Source of the DNA: Allacma fusca
Lineage: Eukaryota; Arthropoda; Collembola; Symphypleona; Sminthuridae
Length of the DNA stretch: 64,000 nucleotides
Direction: 5' to 3'
Assembly: GCA_947179485.1 (NCBI GenBank)
Contig: OX359245.1
Location: forward strand, 28,879,067-28,943,066
Positions within the stretch are counted from its first letter, which is position 1; every line of letters starts with the position of its first letter. Position numbers and translations under genes: made by a program. Shown one piece after another: positions 52,552-63,165 of the stretch. The notes below the pieces were generated by a model, which was given only the letters and a program-made list of their open reading frames with translations, did not search any database and was not told the DNA's origin.

Positions 52552-53718
52552 CATGTAACCCTATTTTGGAATAGAAGAGTTCTTAACCTCTCGCAGCTCC
52601 AGAGTGCACTGAGGCTCTCCTCAGAATACATGTAAGAGGAAGACTGGAGCATGTATCTCCTTCACATATTTAAAGCATCTGCCTTAGATTCACTAAGATA
52701 GATTACTATATACATAGCAAGGATACCTTCTCGTTACTCATTTGCAAACAGTAATGGCGTACATACGCCTAATGAATGAATGTGAATTTGCAATGTGTTC
52801 AGATCACAGCAGACCCGTTAAAATAAATACACATTTCCAACGAATACACATTAATAACCGAAGTAATGCCGTCGAATTGGACGAAGTGAATATCAATGTG
52901 CTGTTTTTCTGTTCGACATTTACTGCGTATGCTGAAATTAGTATCTAGAATCTAGGTGACAAAAGGCAGTCAATTTTGTTACTTTCCGAGGTGTGCATTT
53001 TAACAGCGTAGGTTATACTAGCAACATTTGAAGCGACAATTTTGTTTTAATTTACGAAGTCTCCTGACATTGCATGCGCACACTTCTTCGATTTTTCCAA
53101 TATTTTGAATAAAAACCCTTATGTTAAAAAATGGGCGTAAGTTTCCTCTTAAAATAAAATTACCAGGAAGACTTCATACGAGATAACTTCAACTACAACA
53201 CTTTAAGAAAATATGTTGTCAATGTACTTTATGACTGTTCCCATGTTCGATTGTTGCTCGCCCGTTCAAAAAAAAAATCAAACATGGGTTAATACAAAAC
53301 CACACCTCAGAAATCTCGTTATATACATATACATATATATATTATATCTCGAGAAAATTATTTTGCTCGCCTTAAGGGTACTTTATAATTTCTCCCGTGT
53401 TTAATTTTTCCTTGAACTTCACCTAAAAAATACGACGTATCCACCTTCAAGTAGAAAATACTTTCAAAAAGCACAAAACATATTGCATTAAAATACACAC
53501 ACGAGTTAATACCATGTCCAACCTTAAAACACTTTCAGCATTCTTTTGATTAAAAATATCTGCGAAATTATAATTTCAATCTTATTAAGGTCACTTTCTA
53601 TACCCTATCATGTAATTATGTTTGCCTAAACCATTTGGTTTTTTAACTGGATGGCAAACGTAAACATTAGACTTACACATTATACACCTATAATCAGGCT
53701 TCAAGTGCTCTTGTGGAA

Positions 53719-53724
53719 TATAAA
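53719..53724 (+). promoter_or_regulatory. Candidate TATA box of IR-like gene 2
   Basis: TATAAA in GTGGAATATAAAG, 287 bases before the chosen start codon, lies in a block also found before the IR pseudogene. The distance implies a 5' UTR of roughly 250 bases if it is used. Confidence 0.35.
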
Positions 53725-54010
53725 GATGTTTTGCTTAAGTAATTACTTTCTAAAATCAATTCGGACTCGAGCTCTGAGACAGTTATCTGTTCTTTAACGC
53801 AAACACTCGGGGGTCCATATTTTAAACGAAATATTGCTTCCGCACCTCCAGCGTTGACGGTCTGCTAAAAACATTTCCATTCAGATTTAATAATTCCTTT
53901 CAAAGCTTTAAGCAATATTTCTGATATCTCAATTCCGAAAAAAAAGTATTATCGACTTCACTGTAAAAACATTATTAGCTTTTCGTAATTTCACATTGCA
54001 TCAACTAAAA

Positions 54011-56156
54011 ATGTCAAGATTTTCTACTCTCGCCATTTGTACGTTTGGATGTTTGATGATTTTTCTGGACATTCCAGAGATTCAAACCCAACGAACTAAT
54101 GTTTTGAAACAGAAACTTAGCACAATATTAATACCATTCCGCAACTGCGAGTACACAATCCTCCTTTGGCCGAATACAGTTTGGTTTCAACAAACTTTGC
54201 TTTCACCATTACTGGAGCAAATATTTGCAATGGAAACCCCAAGTCAGATTCGAATTGGAAACTACAAATTTCGAGAGAAGAAGCAAATGTCGAGAGAGCA
54301 TCTCTGCTTTATTTACATTGCAGCAGCTCAAGATCTTACTAGTAAAGCAAGGGTTGAGCCAATCTTCATCTTTCTGAATACATTGTCAAGACATGAAGCC
54401 AATCATGTACAAGATACCTTCATTCTGTTTGAAAACTCATGGCATTCTGGGTATTGGTATAGATCCCCAGATTACAACAATTTGTTACCCTACAACTACC
54501 TCACCATTAAGGTAACGGGCTCATTGCATGCACCAACATTAGAGTTACGCGTCCTATTGGGAATATTTGATGTGGATTCCAATTTGCATACTTCGGTTGT
54601 GAACGCCGAAGACATCTGTGAAATGATAAGTTGGCTCAAAACTTCCAGAAAAAATCTACACAGCAGGAAAATTAAAGTTGGTGTTTGGGATTCATACCTG
54701 ACACATCAACAACATTACGCCGATATCGAGAAAATGGATATAAGAGAAATAAAACTTAGCAAAAATCTGCATATTGCAGATGTAAAATTGTATGCAATAT
54801 TTAGCCGGAAATTCAACTTCACAATGGAATTTTCATTACCTGTTTTAAAGAATAATTTTGAGGATGTAAATATTTATGTTCTACAAATATTCGGAATCGA
54901 CAAGTTACTTCCCTTAGAATATCATGTTCTGCTTAGGCATAGGCTATTTATGGGCTATATTACATTTCGGCTTGTCTACACCGATGACGACAGTCACCTT
55001 AACAGTTTAACGGATGTAATACAGCCATTTGAAAACACCATTTGGTTCTTGTTTTTGATACTCGTCGTGTTTGCTGTTTTTGCAGCAAGAATTTCGTCAA
55101 AGGACGCCAACTTTATCACATGCCTTTTCCTCCTGACTGCTCCTTTGGTATTTCAAGTTCCCTCTCTGATAAACAAAGGCCCTATGAGATTTAAATATTC
55201 CGCTTGGTTACTTTGCACACTTCTTTTAAGCAGTTTCTATTTGGCGAAATTGAAAAGCAACACTGTCATACCAGGGGTTCGCATTGTAGAAAAGTCTTTA
55301 CAGGAAATGATTGACCAAGGCTACGCTGTTTATTCAGTAAATAGAGGGGATACAGAATTTTTTACTCGTTTGAACAAAACGCTACAAGGTTTAAACAATA
55401 ACAGAAATGGACAGAGCTCTGGAATGTTCAATGAAATAAACTTGCTACTTGAAAACATTAAAAAACCTAACAGTTCGGAGTCTCAAGCGGCACAAATCAG
55501 ATCTGCGATGGGACAACCTGGTCGTGTGCTGATTCTGAGGGAAAATAGTAGGGCCGACTTACTTAAACTTTTACCTGTGCTATTTCAACGAAGCTATTTC
55601 CTTTACTCAAAGGATTTCTTTACATCGCCTATATTTATGATTTTCTGGTTACCAAATGTTGACGTTGTGTTGGAGTTCAGTGGCTACTTAAGGGATGCAG
55701 GAATCGTTAAGCTGTGGTGGGATATGAGCATCAGACACAACGTTGCTCAAGGCATTCGATGGGTGTACGAAACATTTAAAGCTGAACCAGAGGGTGAATA
55801 TCTTCGTCGACCATTCTATGATTTACCTTTATTTAAGACAATTAAACCAAAACCTCTCTCAGGGAATGCCTCACTTATATACGCAATACTATACATTTTC
55901 AAATGTATGTCAGCCTTCTCTTCACTGGTATTTATTACTGAAGTAATCTACCGGTACTCCCGGAATTTCCATCATAGTAAGTATCGTTATGCAGTAGTTT
56001 TGTTACGGACATTAAAATGATATTGTTCATGATTTTATATCTTAAAATCTAATCATATTTTTAGATACGGTACGAGCCTCGTCAATGACAAACCAGGAAA
56101 TTGTGGATGAAATCATTGACCCACTGCAAAATGAGGTTCCATTCTACTCACAATAA
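54011..56156 (+). CDS. Divergent ionotropic receptor (IR-like chemoreceptor) 2, 2 exons, 685 aa
   Basis: Exon 1 is 54011-55976; the intron 55977-56064 (88 bases) starts GTAAGTATCG and ends ATTTTTAG; exon 2 is 56065-56156 with stop TAA. The start is MSRFSTLAICTFGCLMIF, a signal peptide; an in-frame TTG at 53996 is not a plausible start. Ligand-binding lobes flank three clustered membrane segments near 342-362, 366-385 and 395-420 (AWLLCTLLLSSFYLAKLKSN), and a fourth lies at about 619-647. A short polar tail follows. It is nearly identical to the 46082 gene in the first lobe (FRNCEYTILLWPNTVWFQQ, GNYKFREKKQMSREHLCFIY) and more diverged around residues 250-330, a pattern that may reflect different ligands. 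No stop or frameshift was seen. Confidence 0.88.
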
Positions 56157-56262
56157 GACGATAGGATCGTATGGACGTTATCTCGGAATAGAATAGGGTG
56201 CGAATTCTCACTCCGTTATATATCACATTTTATTCCTTAGAAGCACATTTGAAACACATAAC

Positions 56263-56268
56263 AATAAA
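56263..56268 (+). terminator. Poly(A) signal candidate of IR-like gene 2
   Basis: AATAAA lies about 107 bases after the stop codon of exon 2, a normal distance for a cleavage signal. Confidence 0.4.
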
Positions 56269-56269
56269 A

Positions 56270-56345
56270 TCACTTTCAAGACGCCCAATTATATGATGTT
56301 CCGTTTTATTCAAATATCTGCAACATCTGTATTCATGTAAAGTCC
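56270..56345 (-). pseudogene. Protein-like transposon remnant (LHE-RC-NK-E motif), copy 2
   Basis: The minus strand reads SSFQGTLHEYRCCRYL, then NKTEHHIIGRL, similar to the frame at 36752-36937 at both protein and DNA level. It is a short remnant in the 3' flank of IR-like gene 2. The parent repeat is unknown. Confidence 0.4.
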
Positions 56346-56349
56346 CTTG

Positions 56350-56975
56350 AAAGGAACTGGTAATCCTGGAAGACATTTGACTGTATACAATTTACTCATC
56401 TATAAAATCACACATGCTATTAAAAATATTATACAAATATAAGTATATATAAGAAAACATTGAGATATCAAGTTTGCTGCCAGCAGCTTATCGACAAAAG
56501 TACAAATATTTAATTACAAATTTAAGTCACACTTTTAGTTAGGATCTACCAAGACTGCCCAAATTCTATTCACATACATATTTGTACGTCTTGGTTTTTA
56601 AAAAATTTCAGACGAATCATCTGTGTGAGCACCGATGTCTGTCATTGAGCAAATTAATTATGTAGTACAGTCGTACTACAGGCTGACATTAATCGTACAT
56701 TGTTTGAGCACTGTGTTGATTTCAGGAAAATAATTTCCATAAATCGGAGGTTCATAGAATCCAGTTGTCTTAATTATATCCGATATTATTTAAATATATC
56801 CGTAAGTCAGCATTATAAAATTTTGTGAACATTCACTCACATTTTTCTCTCTCCCTGGATGCACGTAACTTCCGAAATCATCTTAAATCTAATTAATAAA
56901 ATACTGTGAAACGTGAAGGAACTATGCTGCCAAAAATAATTTTAAAATCCTACTAATAATTTAGTAGTTGGGAAC
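56350..56975. other. Convergent 3' flanks, no gene
   Basis: Spacer between IR-like gene 2 (plus) and CD36-like gene B (minus), which converge. AT-rich, with no exon recognised. Confidence 0.5.
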
Positions 56976-56980
56976 AAGCT

Positions 56981-59900
56981 CTACGTCTTCATAGCATCCA
57001 ATTCAAATAACGTTTCTTTTGACTTATCGTTACAGAGTCTAAAGAAAATACCTAGAACTAATGAGAATACGAGGAAACCTAAAACTGTCGGCTGGAGAAT
57101 TTGTATTAACGCTAATGGACCCACTAGTCTCTTCTTAATATCTGAAATGTCCTCTTCACTCTGCTCGGCCACCTGTGAATAAATACCGTCGGTATTTAAT
57201 TTTAACAAATTCCAATAAAATAGCTCAAAATTCTAGTATAAACAATTTTCATGGGCGTACATACCTCCTCTCCCCAAAATATTGGTATAATTGCTTCAGT
57301 TATATTTTTGAAAGCAGTGATTCCAGGTAAACGCTGAAACTCTGTTATTAATTGAAGCTTCTTTGCGATCCTTAGAAGTGCTCCAGAGTTCTAAAAAAAA
57401 GTATTTTTTAATAATAATTTTTATAATTGTCTCACTTGATATTTTCCAACTCCCGTTAAAAATTGTCATAAGAATTTACAATTTGAATAAATCTTACTGG
57501 CTCTACTATCAGCTCAATCTCAACCCCTGTCCTGTTTGGATTTAATCCGTCCACTCCATCTTGAAGCCGCTTACTTGCTTTTATGAAATGAGGCAATGCT
57601 AATCCAATAGGGATCCCTGTAAATGAAATCAAGGCTGATGAAATAATTCAAAAATAGCTCATGCTCAACACAGTAAAAAAAATTATCGATTCAAAATCTC
57701 TTCTCAGATTCTTCTAAAATTCCCTCAATTAATTGATCAATTTATTGTTTACCCTTTTTGCATTTCTCCACCCTGATCGCCCCTGCTGTGCAATAATTTG
57801 CAAGGCCATGGCCCGGATCCGGACAGAAGCATCGGTTGTCCTCGTTATCAAGAGGATCCGCGAGCAGTTCTGGGGGTGGGGTAAATCGAAAGGCCGGAAT
57901 CCCTTCAAAAGTCACTTCCTTGTCGAACTTGAGGAAGATCGACCGACAGATCTCATAAGAAAAGATGTAAATTTTTTTGTCTTTTCGGACGAAAGGGGCG
58001 AAGAGAGATCCGTCCGAGCCATTGATCTTATTACAGTACTGCTCCGATTTCGGGGGTAGGGAACTATTCGTCCAGAAATTTACTTCCGTCTGGTGATCAT
58101 ACTCCACAATTTTTCCAAAGTCCTTGTAATTTTTCACACCACGGTAGACCTTAAACTCATTTGAGGGGGTGCCATTTTTCTGGAAGGAAATTCACGAGAT
58201 TATTTTAAACTTAATTACCACAATCTTATTTTTACAAACTCGCTTTTGTAATTATATGTAATTATTATTGTCTTTAGTAGCTCTACAGTATTTCAACAGA
58301 TCATATCATCAAAAGCTTCGGTCTTAATGTGTGAAGATATGCGTTCCCAATGGAGTTGCACTACTACACATTCATTATATTACTTTTGAGTTAAATGCTT
58401 TTACACTGCGTCTGTATTGTCATTGTTTCGAAGGGGGATTTCCACTGACCTGATTATAGAAAGCAAATGCTCCATCACTGAACTCATCCGGGAGGTCAAC
58501 AATCCCAAAATCCGCCAAGGTAGTAAAAGCACTTGGCAATTTATGACCATCAAAAACAACTTCCCGAATGTTCACATTCCGCAAGACAAATTTTTCCCCC
58601 GTTTTGACGAACAAGTTCACAAGGTAGTTTGCCAGACCACTGTACAGGATTTTATAGACGAGTGTGGACGCTACCTGGAAATATTATGAATTGAAAATTC
58701 ACACTAAATTTCTAAAATCCTTTCTAAATTGTAACACATTTAAATTAAATTTTTCTAGCAATTCACGGAACAAACCCAATTTGAGTCCACAAAGCTGCAA
58801 TAATGAATTAGACAAAATCAACGGAAAAATATTTTGCTCTTAAAAATGTTATACTTTATAGTAATACAAAATATTTTGCGCAAAAAAATTCATTATTTTA
58901 TATGGATGATTAATAATTAATATTTTTGTAAAAATCTTACAATGAAGGGTATATTGACAATGTTGACAGTGTCCTCTTGACTCCCTATAGAAAGGTCCGG
59001 GCGGAAATAATACCAAACGACTTCCTTGTAGGTGACGGTGTCCTCTTCCTCATCCATGGCCACAATTTGCTTCGATCTCTTTTCCCTTTTAATGATCAGA
59101 ATCAGGTCAAAGGACAGATTAGCTAAAGACCATTACATACAGCACTGAGAAAATGCCCCCTCATAAATTCCTACACTAGTAAAGATCTACACTCAAAACA
59201 TCTCTCCTAGTCCACAGCAACTAACGTGACTCACTTTCCATTCATTAAGACCCAGGCATTAAAAGCTTACGCATCCATAACAACTGTAATTTTATTGCCC
59301 CGCGTACATATCCAAAGGTAAGAGCCCCACTTATCCCTTATTATTACACCGGAGTTGAGTAACAACCTCTCACACACACACACATTCCCGTTTAAATACT
59401 TGCAAATCAACAAAACAAAAACAAGACAAAAAAAACTCACTCCCAAACGTACGGACCAACTTCTCGAACTTGAAATTTTCCTCCCCTGTCGGCCTCCTCA
59501 ATATTTGTAACATTAAAAAAGTAAAACTTGATCAATATCGGAACTTTCACATCCGTCCATTTGTTCCAAGTGTCCGTTCCATTTATGAGTCTCGTTTCCT
59601 ATAATACAAAAATTCATTCCCCCTAAAATTGAATACAATCCTTTGCAACAAAAATTTGATCCGATTTTTTTTTTAAATGTGATTTTTTTTTACCTTAATA
59701 ATCAGGGCCTTTATAACTGCAGGGATTACCACGTAAAATAATAAAAGGCAGAAACCCAGGAGGGCTGCAGCTACTACAGTAAATGCAGGCCCAGCAAACT
59801 GAAAAAAAAACAAGGGATTTTCAAATAAAGCTAAAGCGTTTCCCCTAAAAAAATATTTTAAAAACTTAACCCAAGATTTATTAAAATTTGGGTAAGTTTG

Positions 59901-60016
59901 TTCATTATTAGAAATTTTAACTCATGTCAAAAAGACATAACCAGGAAATTAGGAGGGAATTTTCAAAAAATGACTCTCACCAAAATTGAAGCCTTGTAAG
60001 GATTTCGATTCTTCAT
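56981..60016 (-). CDS. CD36-family scavenger receptor (SNMP/class B type), gene B, 9 exons, 510 aa
   Basis: Exons by high-to-low coordinate: 60016-59981, 59798-59694, 59598-59441, 59085-58941, 58674-58450, 58179-57753, 57616-57498, 57390-57265, 57172-56981 (stop TAG). All splice sites are GT...AG and the sum is 1533 nt. Exon lengths equal those of gene A except exon 6 (427 against 433). The protein has an N-terminal anchor (FAGPAFTVVAAALLGFCLLL, residues 13-45), a loop with NGTDTWNKWTD, FNVTN, EVGPYVW, CNKINGSDGSLFAPF, ICRSI and six cysteines in exon 6, a GIPIGLALPHF block, and a C-terminal anchor near 473-493 followed by a 17-residue tail. It is a lipid-binding surface receptor or transporter by family. 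Exon 5 is identical to gene A at 50 of 75 residues by hand count. Subfamily not assigned. Confidence 0.95.
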
Positions 60017-61447
60017 TGTAACTAGCAATTATTACAAAACTTTCGAAGGCTACTCTGCTAATATGTGCCAGGACGGCAAGAAAGGTATGTGTTACCAGAA
60101 TCAATAACCAATTCCAACTGACCGGTTTGAGGGAGAAGGGCTTCACTTAAGGTACGTTTTTCTTTCGGCAAAAATTCTCTCACATACTCCCTGACATGGG
60201 ATGCGTAAGTTTAAGCGTATAGTAGAGCTGGTGCTTCTTGATATCACCCAACAATTCTACAGAAGCAAAATGTATTAGCATTCAAAGTGCAATGTCTTTT
60301 GCAGAAAGGCAAATAAAAAAGGAACACATGTAACATCGCACGTAGAGACATATACAAGTTTGGGGGTTGGAAGCTTCCAAAACCAATGGAAGTTGATTTG
60401 TTCAAATATGACGGACATATACATAATTACATACAAAGATGCGTATTATTTATGTACGAATATTTAACCATGCAAATGTATTCTTGTTTTTTTTTTAAAT
60501 AAAAGACAACTCAATAATTTCTAAGCGGTTTTTAAAATTTTACACTAATTTGCCTACAAATTGTAAACTGGGGATTTCCATGTTACTGTTGGAGGAAAAA
60601 TCAAATAATTCTTTTGAATCTAATGCGAGGGGGGATTGCTTAGGAAATATTACATTGGCTTAGGGCAGGAAAAACTAAAGTTGTAATTGTAAATATCCCA
60701 GCGTACATATGCAATAGTGACAGGTTGCGACTCAGCCCTTCAAATGCTCTTTGGAAGCAATTCCAATGTAATTTACAGCACGACTGACCTCAGCTCATCA
60801 ACACTTGCTACTCATCACAGAGATGTGAAACCTCCAATTACAATTTAGCAATTGGCAATTTTCCGTACTTGAGTGAAAAATCCTGAGAATAATTAAGTTT
60901 TTTTTTTATCCTGGAAAAATGTATTCATTTTTGAGGAAGTACAGTCGAAAACCTTTGTAACGTAACCCTTTTGTATTGAAACAAATTCTATAAATAAAAA
61001 CATGCTCTGCTCTCATATTACCCCAAAAAAAATGCTTTAAATGGAAATCTTTGATTCTGAATCCCTACTATAGGATCTGCTATAATAGGAGTAGTACACT
61101 GTATGATATACGTTTTAGCATTCCGTCCTGACAATAATGTCACTATTGTTTGTGTAATTCCTGCTAATAATTTCAATCCCCTTGGAACACCCAGCATTAG
61201 CTTCAATTTGGTCTTGGATTTTTGTTGTGGACCATTTATTTGCTCTGCCTGCAATAATGGCACGAATCCCTGGAATTGTTATGCATGAGGAGTATCATAA
61301 ATCGTACGAGGAATTTTGAGTTTAATTTGTCAGGACTGACTCAATCTCCCCAATAAGACTCCTCTCAACTATGGCAGTCTCGCACTGCTCCCCTGAATAA
61401 TAACAATTAAGACTGGGGTTGGGGAATCCCAAATGTATTTTTCTCAC
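60017..61447. other. Upstream region of CD36-like gene B, no gene recognised
   Basis: No repeats comparable to those upstream of gene A. At 61018-61288 both strands are open for 60-80 codons. The minus-strand readings (for example AGRANKWSTTKIQDQIEAN) might be a mobile-element relic, but this is not supported further. Confidence 0.35.
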
Positions 61448-61518
61448 CTCAGCCTCAACGTCCAGCCAAACTTGTTTCCAGCCGGATTAGGAATTCGGAA
61501 TCCTTTTCCCTCTCCCAT
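61448..61518 (-). CDS. Possible short first exon of an unrecognised gene
   Basis: An ATG in good context opens MGEGKGFRIPNPAGN, then KFGWTLRL, and runs to a donor GTGAGAA at 61447. An alternative reading takes TTCTGTAG as an acceptor and gives GLSWEREKDSEFL, then ETSLAGR and a stop, as a terminal exon following the exon at 62992. The two readings exclude each other and I cannot choose between them. Confidence 0.22.
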
Positions 61519-62991
61519 GATAAACTACAGAAGGCTTTGACACAAATGATGCTACATACAGGCCCGATCCAGTTTGCAGATGGGTAGGTCCTATAGCCAT
61601 AGACATTTCTTTCCAATTTTTGAACGCCAGGGTCAACTCACTCACAGCTGATATTATTTTTTATATACGTGAAAAAACACACACGAGTACGTACACTTGG
61701 ACGTGTGTCAATTGAGCACAAAATGAAGAAATCCGTTCCCCGGAGTAAAAATCAACGAGACATAGGAAAAACCTACAACCTATCAAAAGGCCAGGTATGT
61801 AAATGAATCCTACCTGATTGCAATAGTTAAATGACGGGAATTTACGTCTGTATTTACAGCCCTATACTCACTTGGGATGGGAAATTAGAATTTCTTGTAT
61901 AAAAAGTCCCAGGATTAATATTTATTTCAATCAAGGATGTATTCACATATATACTTACAATATGTAGCATAATGTGTATGTCGGGAATTGATGGGCTGGC
62001 ATAGGACACGTGTGCCCTGAAGGTTTCACAAATTATTTTTATTCAAAAGTACTAAAACATGTGAAAATGGTCGTCATTTCGGTAATATTGCCAAAAAATT
62101 TCGCATGCTTTATTTCCAAGGGAATATATGTCTCCCGTTGGAAAGATAAATGAAGTTACGAGTTCTCTGGTCTCCTTTCAGGAATACCAATTCACACTTG
62201 GGACTTGGCACTTGGCACTTGGCCGTTGTAAAAAAAATTGTCATTTTCCTGAGGTGAGGGAATTTAAATAAATTCCCTATTTTAAAGAGTAATTGAAAAT
62301 CTTCTCTTAAAAATCCCTATATTGTTATTATGCAATGTAAAAAAAAAAAAAGAGGACAGATTCGATGGAGAAAGTTTCCGAGGAAGGAATGATTTGTTAA
62401 TTAGTGGTGGCGTGAGTTTTGTGACGTGGGAAATTGATTTGAAAGAAATGCTCATGCAGATGCTCAATTGGGTTAATTTTTCTTAAGATCTCCATCCCCT
62501 TGCAATTACAAAATTTTTTGCCCCCATAAACGAAACATTAAATTTAAGTAATCTCCCACTAAAACTGTCAGGAGCAGTTTATACAATAGCAATTAATAAT
62601 CACAGAGTATTATGAAATTTTAATATTGTCTGGGACAATTGTAAATTCGTAAATTCCATACATTAAAAAAAATTGACGTAATATTTGAATTTAATAGAAT
62701 TTTTTTACAATAATTATTATTGTGGAATTTTCTTTGAGGATTAATCTCCTCAAAAATAAATTATTGGAGTCATTTGCTCGTACACATTTCAATGACAGGA
62801 GACTCCTTTAGGAAATATTTTATTTGTATGGGACTTCTAGACGCAATTTCCTCAAGCAATTCAAGTAACAAATCGAGGTTCAATATCCAAAGTAAACGGG
62901 CCCAAAATGCACTTTTTGTTGAGGATATTTCGTGCATAAGTGCGTCAAAGAACTTGACCCTCTGGGACATTAAACGGCTTAACTCACTTAC

Positions 62992-63165
62992 CCTGGAAAC
63001 TTGCGAGGATTGTTTTGATTGAATCCGCTTCTATAGACATGAATGTGGATAATTGCGTCTGTATAGCCTTTTGTAGTTGTGAGATAGTAATGCGTTATTG
63101 AGCTCTTTCCAGCGCCAGATTGCTTATCAATGCTAATTAGCTCCTTAACTTTTGTGTGCTTACTC
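62992..63165 (-). CDS. Probable internal exon of an unrecognised gene
   Basis: A strong pyrimidine tract and CAG (minus-strand TTTTTTTTTTCAG) precede 57 open codons, SKHTKVKELISIDKQSGAG, then SSITHYYLTTTKGYTDAI, then IHIHVYRSGFNQ, ending at the consensus donor G|GTAAGTG. Composition looks coding and both splice sites are good. The GAGKSS segment is not a full Walker A motif. Neighbouring exons were not found in the last 835 bases, so the 5' part probably lies beyond the window. Family unknown. Confidence 0.5.

Larger units (their letters stand above)
50168..52561. mobile_element. hAT-like element with long CTGCCAC inverted arms and a minisatellite core (interrupted)
   Basis: The 8-bp duplication TATTTTGG is at 50160-50167 and 52562-52569. 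The arms at about 50177-50260 and 51050-51130 are inverted copies (TCTATTGCCACCCC against TCTACTGCCACCCA, then AACTGCCAC words and GCGGAGAACTGCCAC). CTGCCAC words continue to 50330. The outermost 20 bases are poorly matched. The core is a 25-copy 20-bp tandem array. Another element has inserted near the right end (51139-52551), so the original length was about 980 bp. Confidence 0.75.
52740..56160 (+). repeat. Segmental duplication unit 2 (contains the 54011 gene)
   Basis: Counterpart of 44075-48300. It begins just after the minisatellite element at CAGTAATGGCGTACATAC (52750). It keeps the TATA-like block (53719-53724) missing from unit 1 and lacks the pogo-like insertion. Confidence 0.85.

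Noticed and set aside
57733..58059. Plus-strand frame of 108 codons over CD36-like gene B
   Set aside because: Antisense shadow of exon 6, which has family motifs and splice sites on the minus strand.
59370..59390. CA microsatellite inside intron 3 of CD36-like gene B
   Set aside because: Only a handful of CA units; unremarkable.
62774..63022. Open frames on both strands (82 plus, 66 minus)
   Set aside because: They overlap the supported minus-strand exon and its intron, and neither shows a family motif; at most one could be real and I cannot support either.
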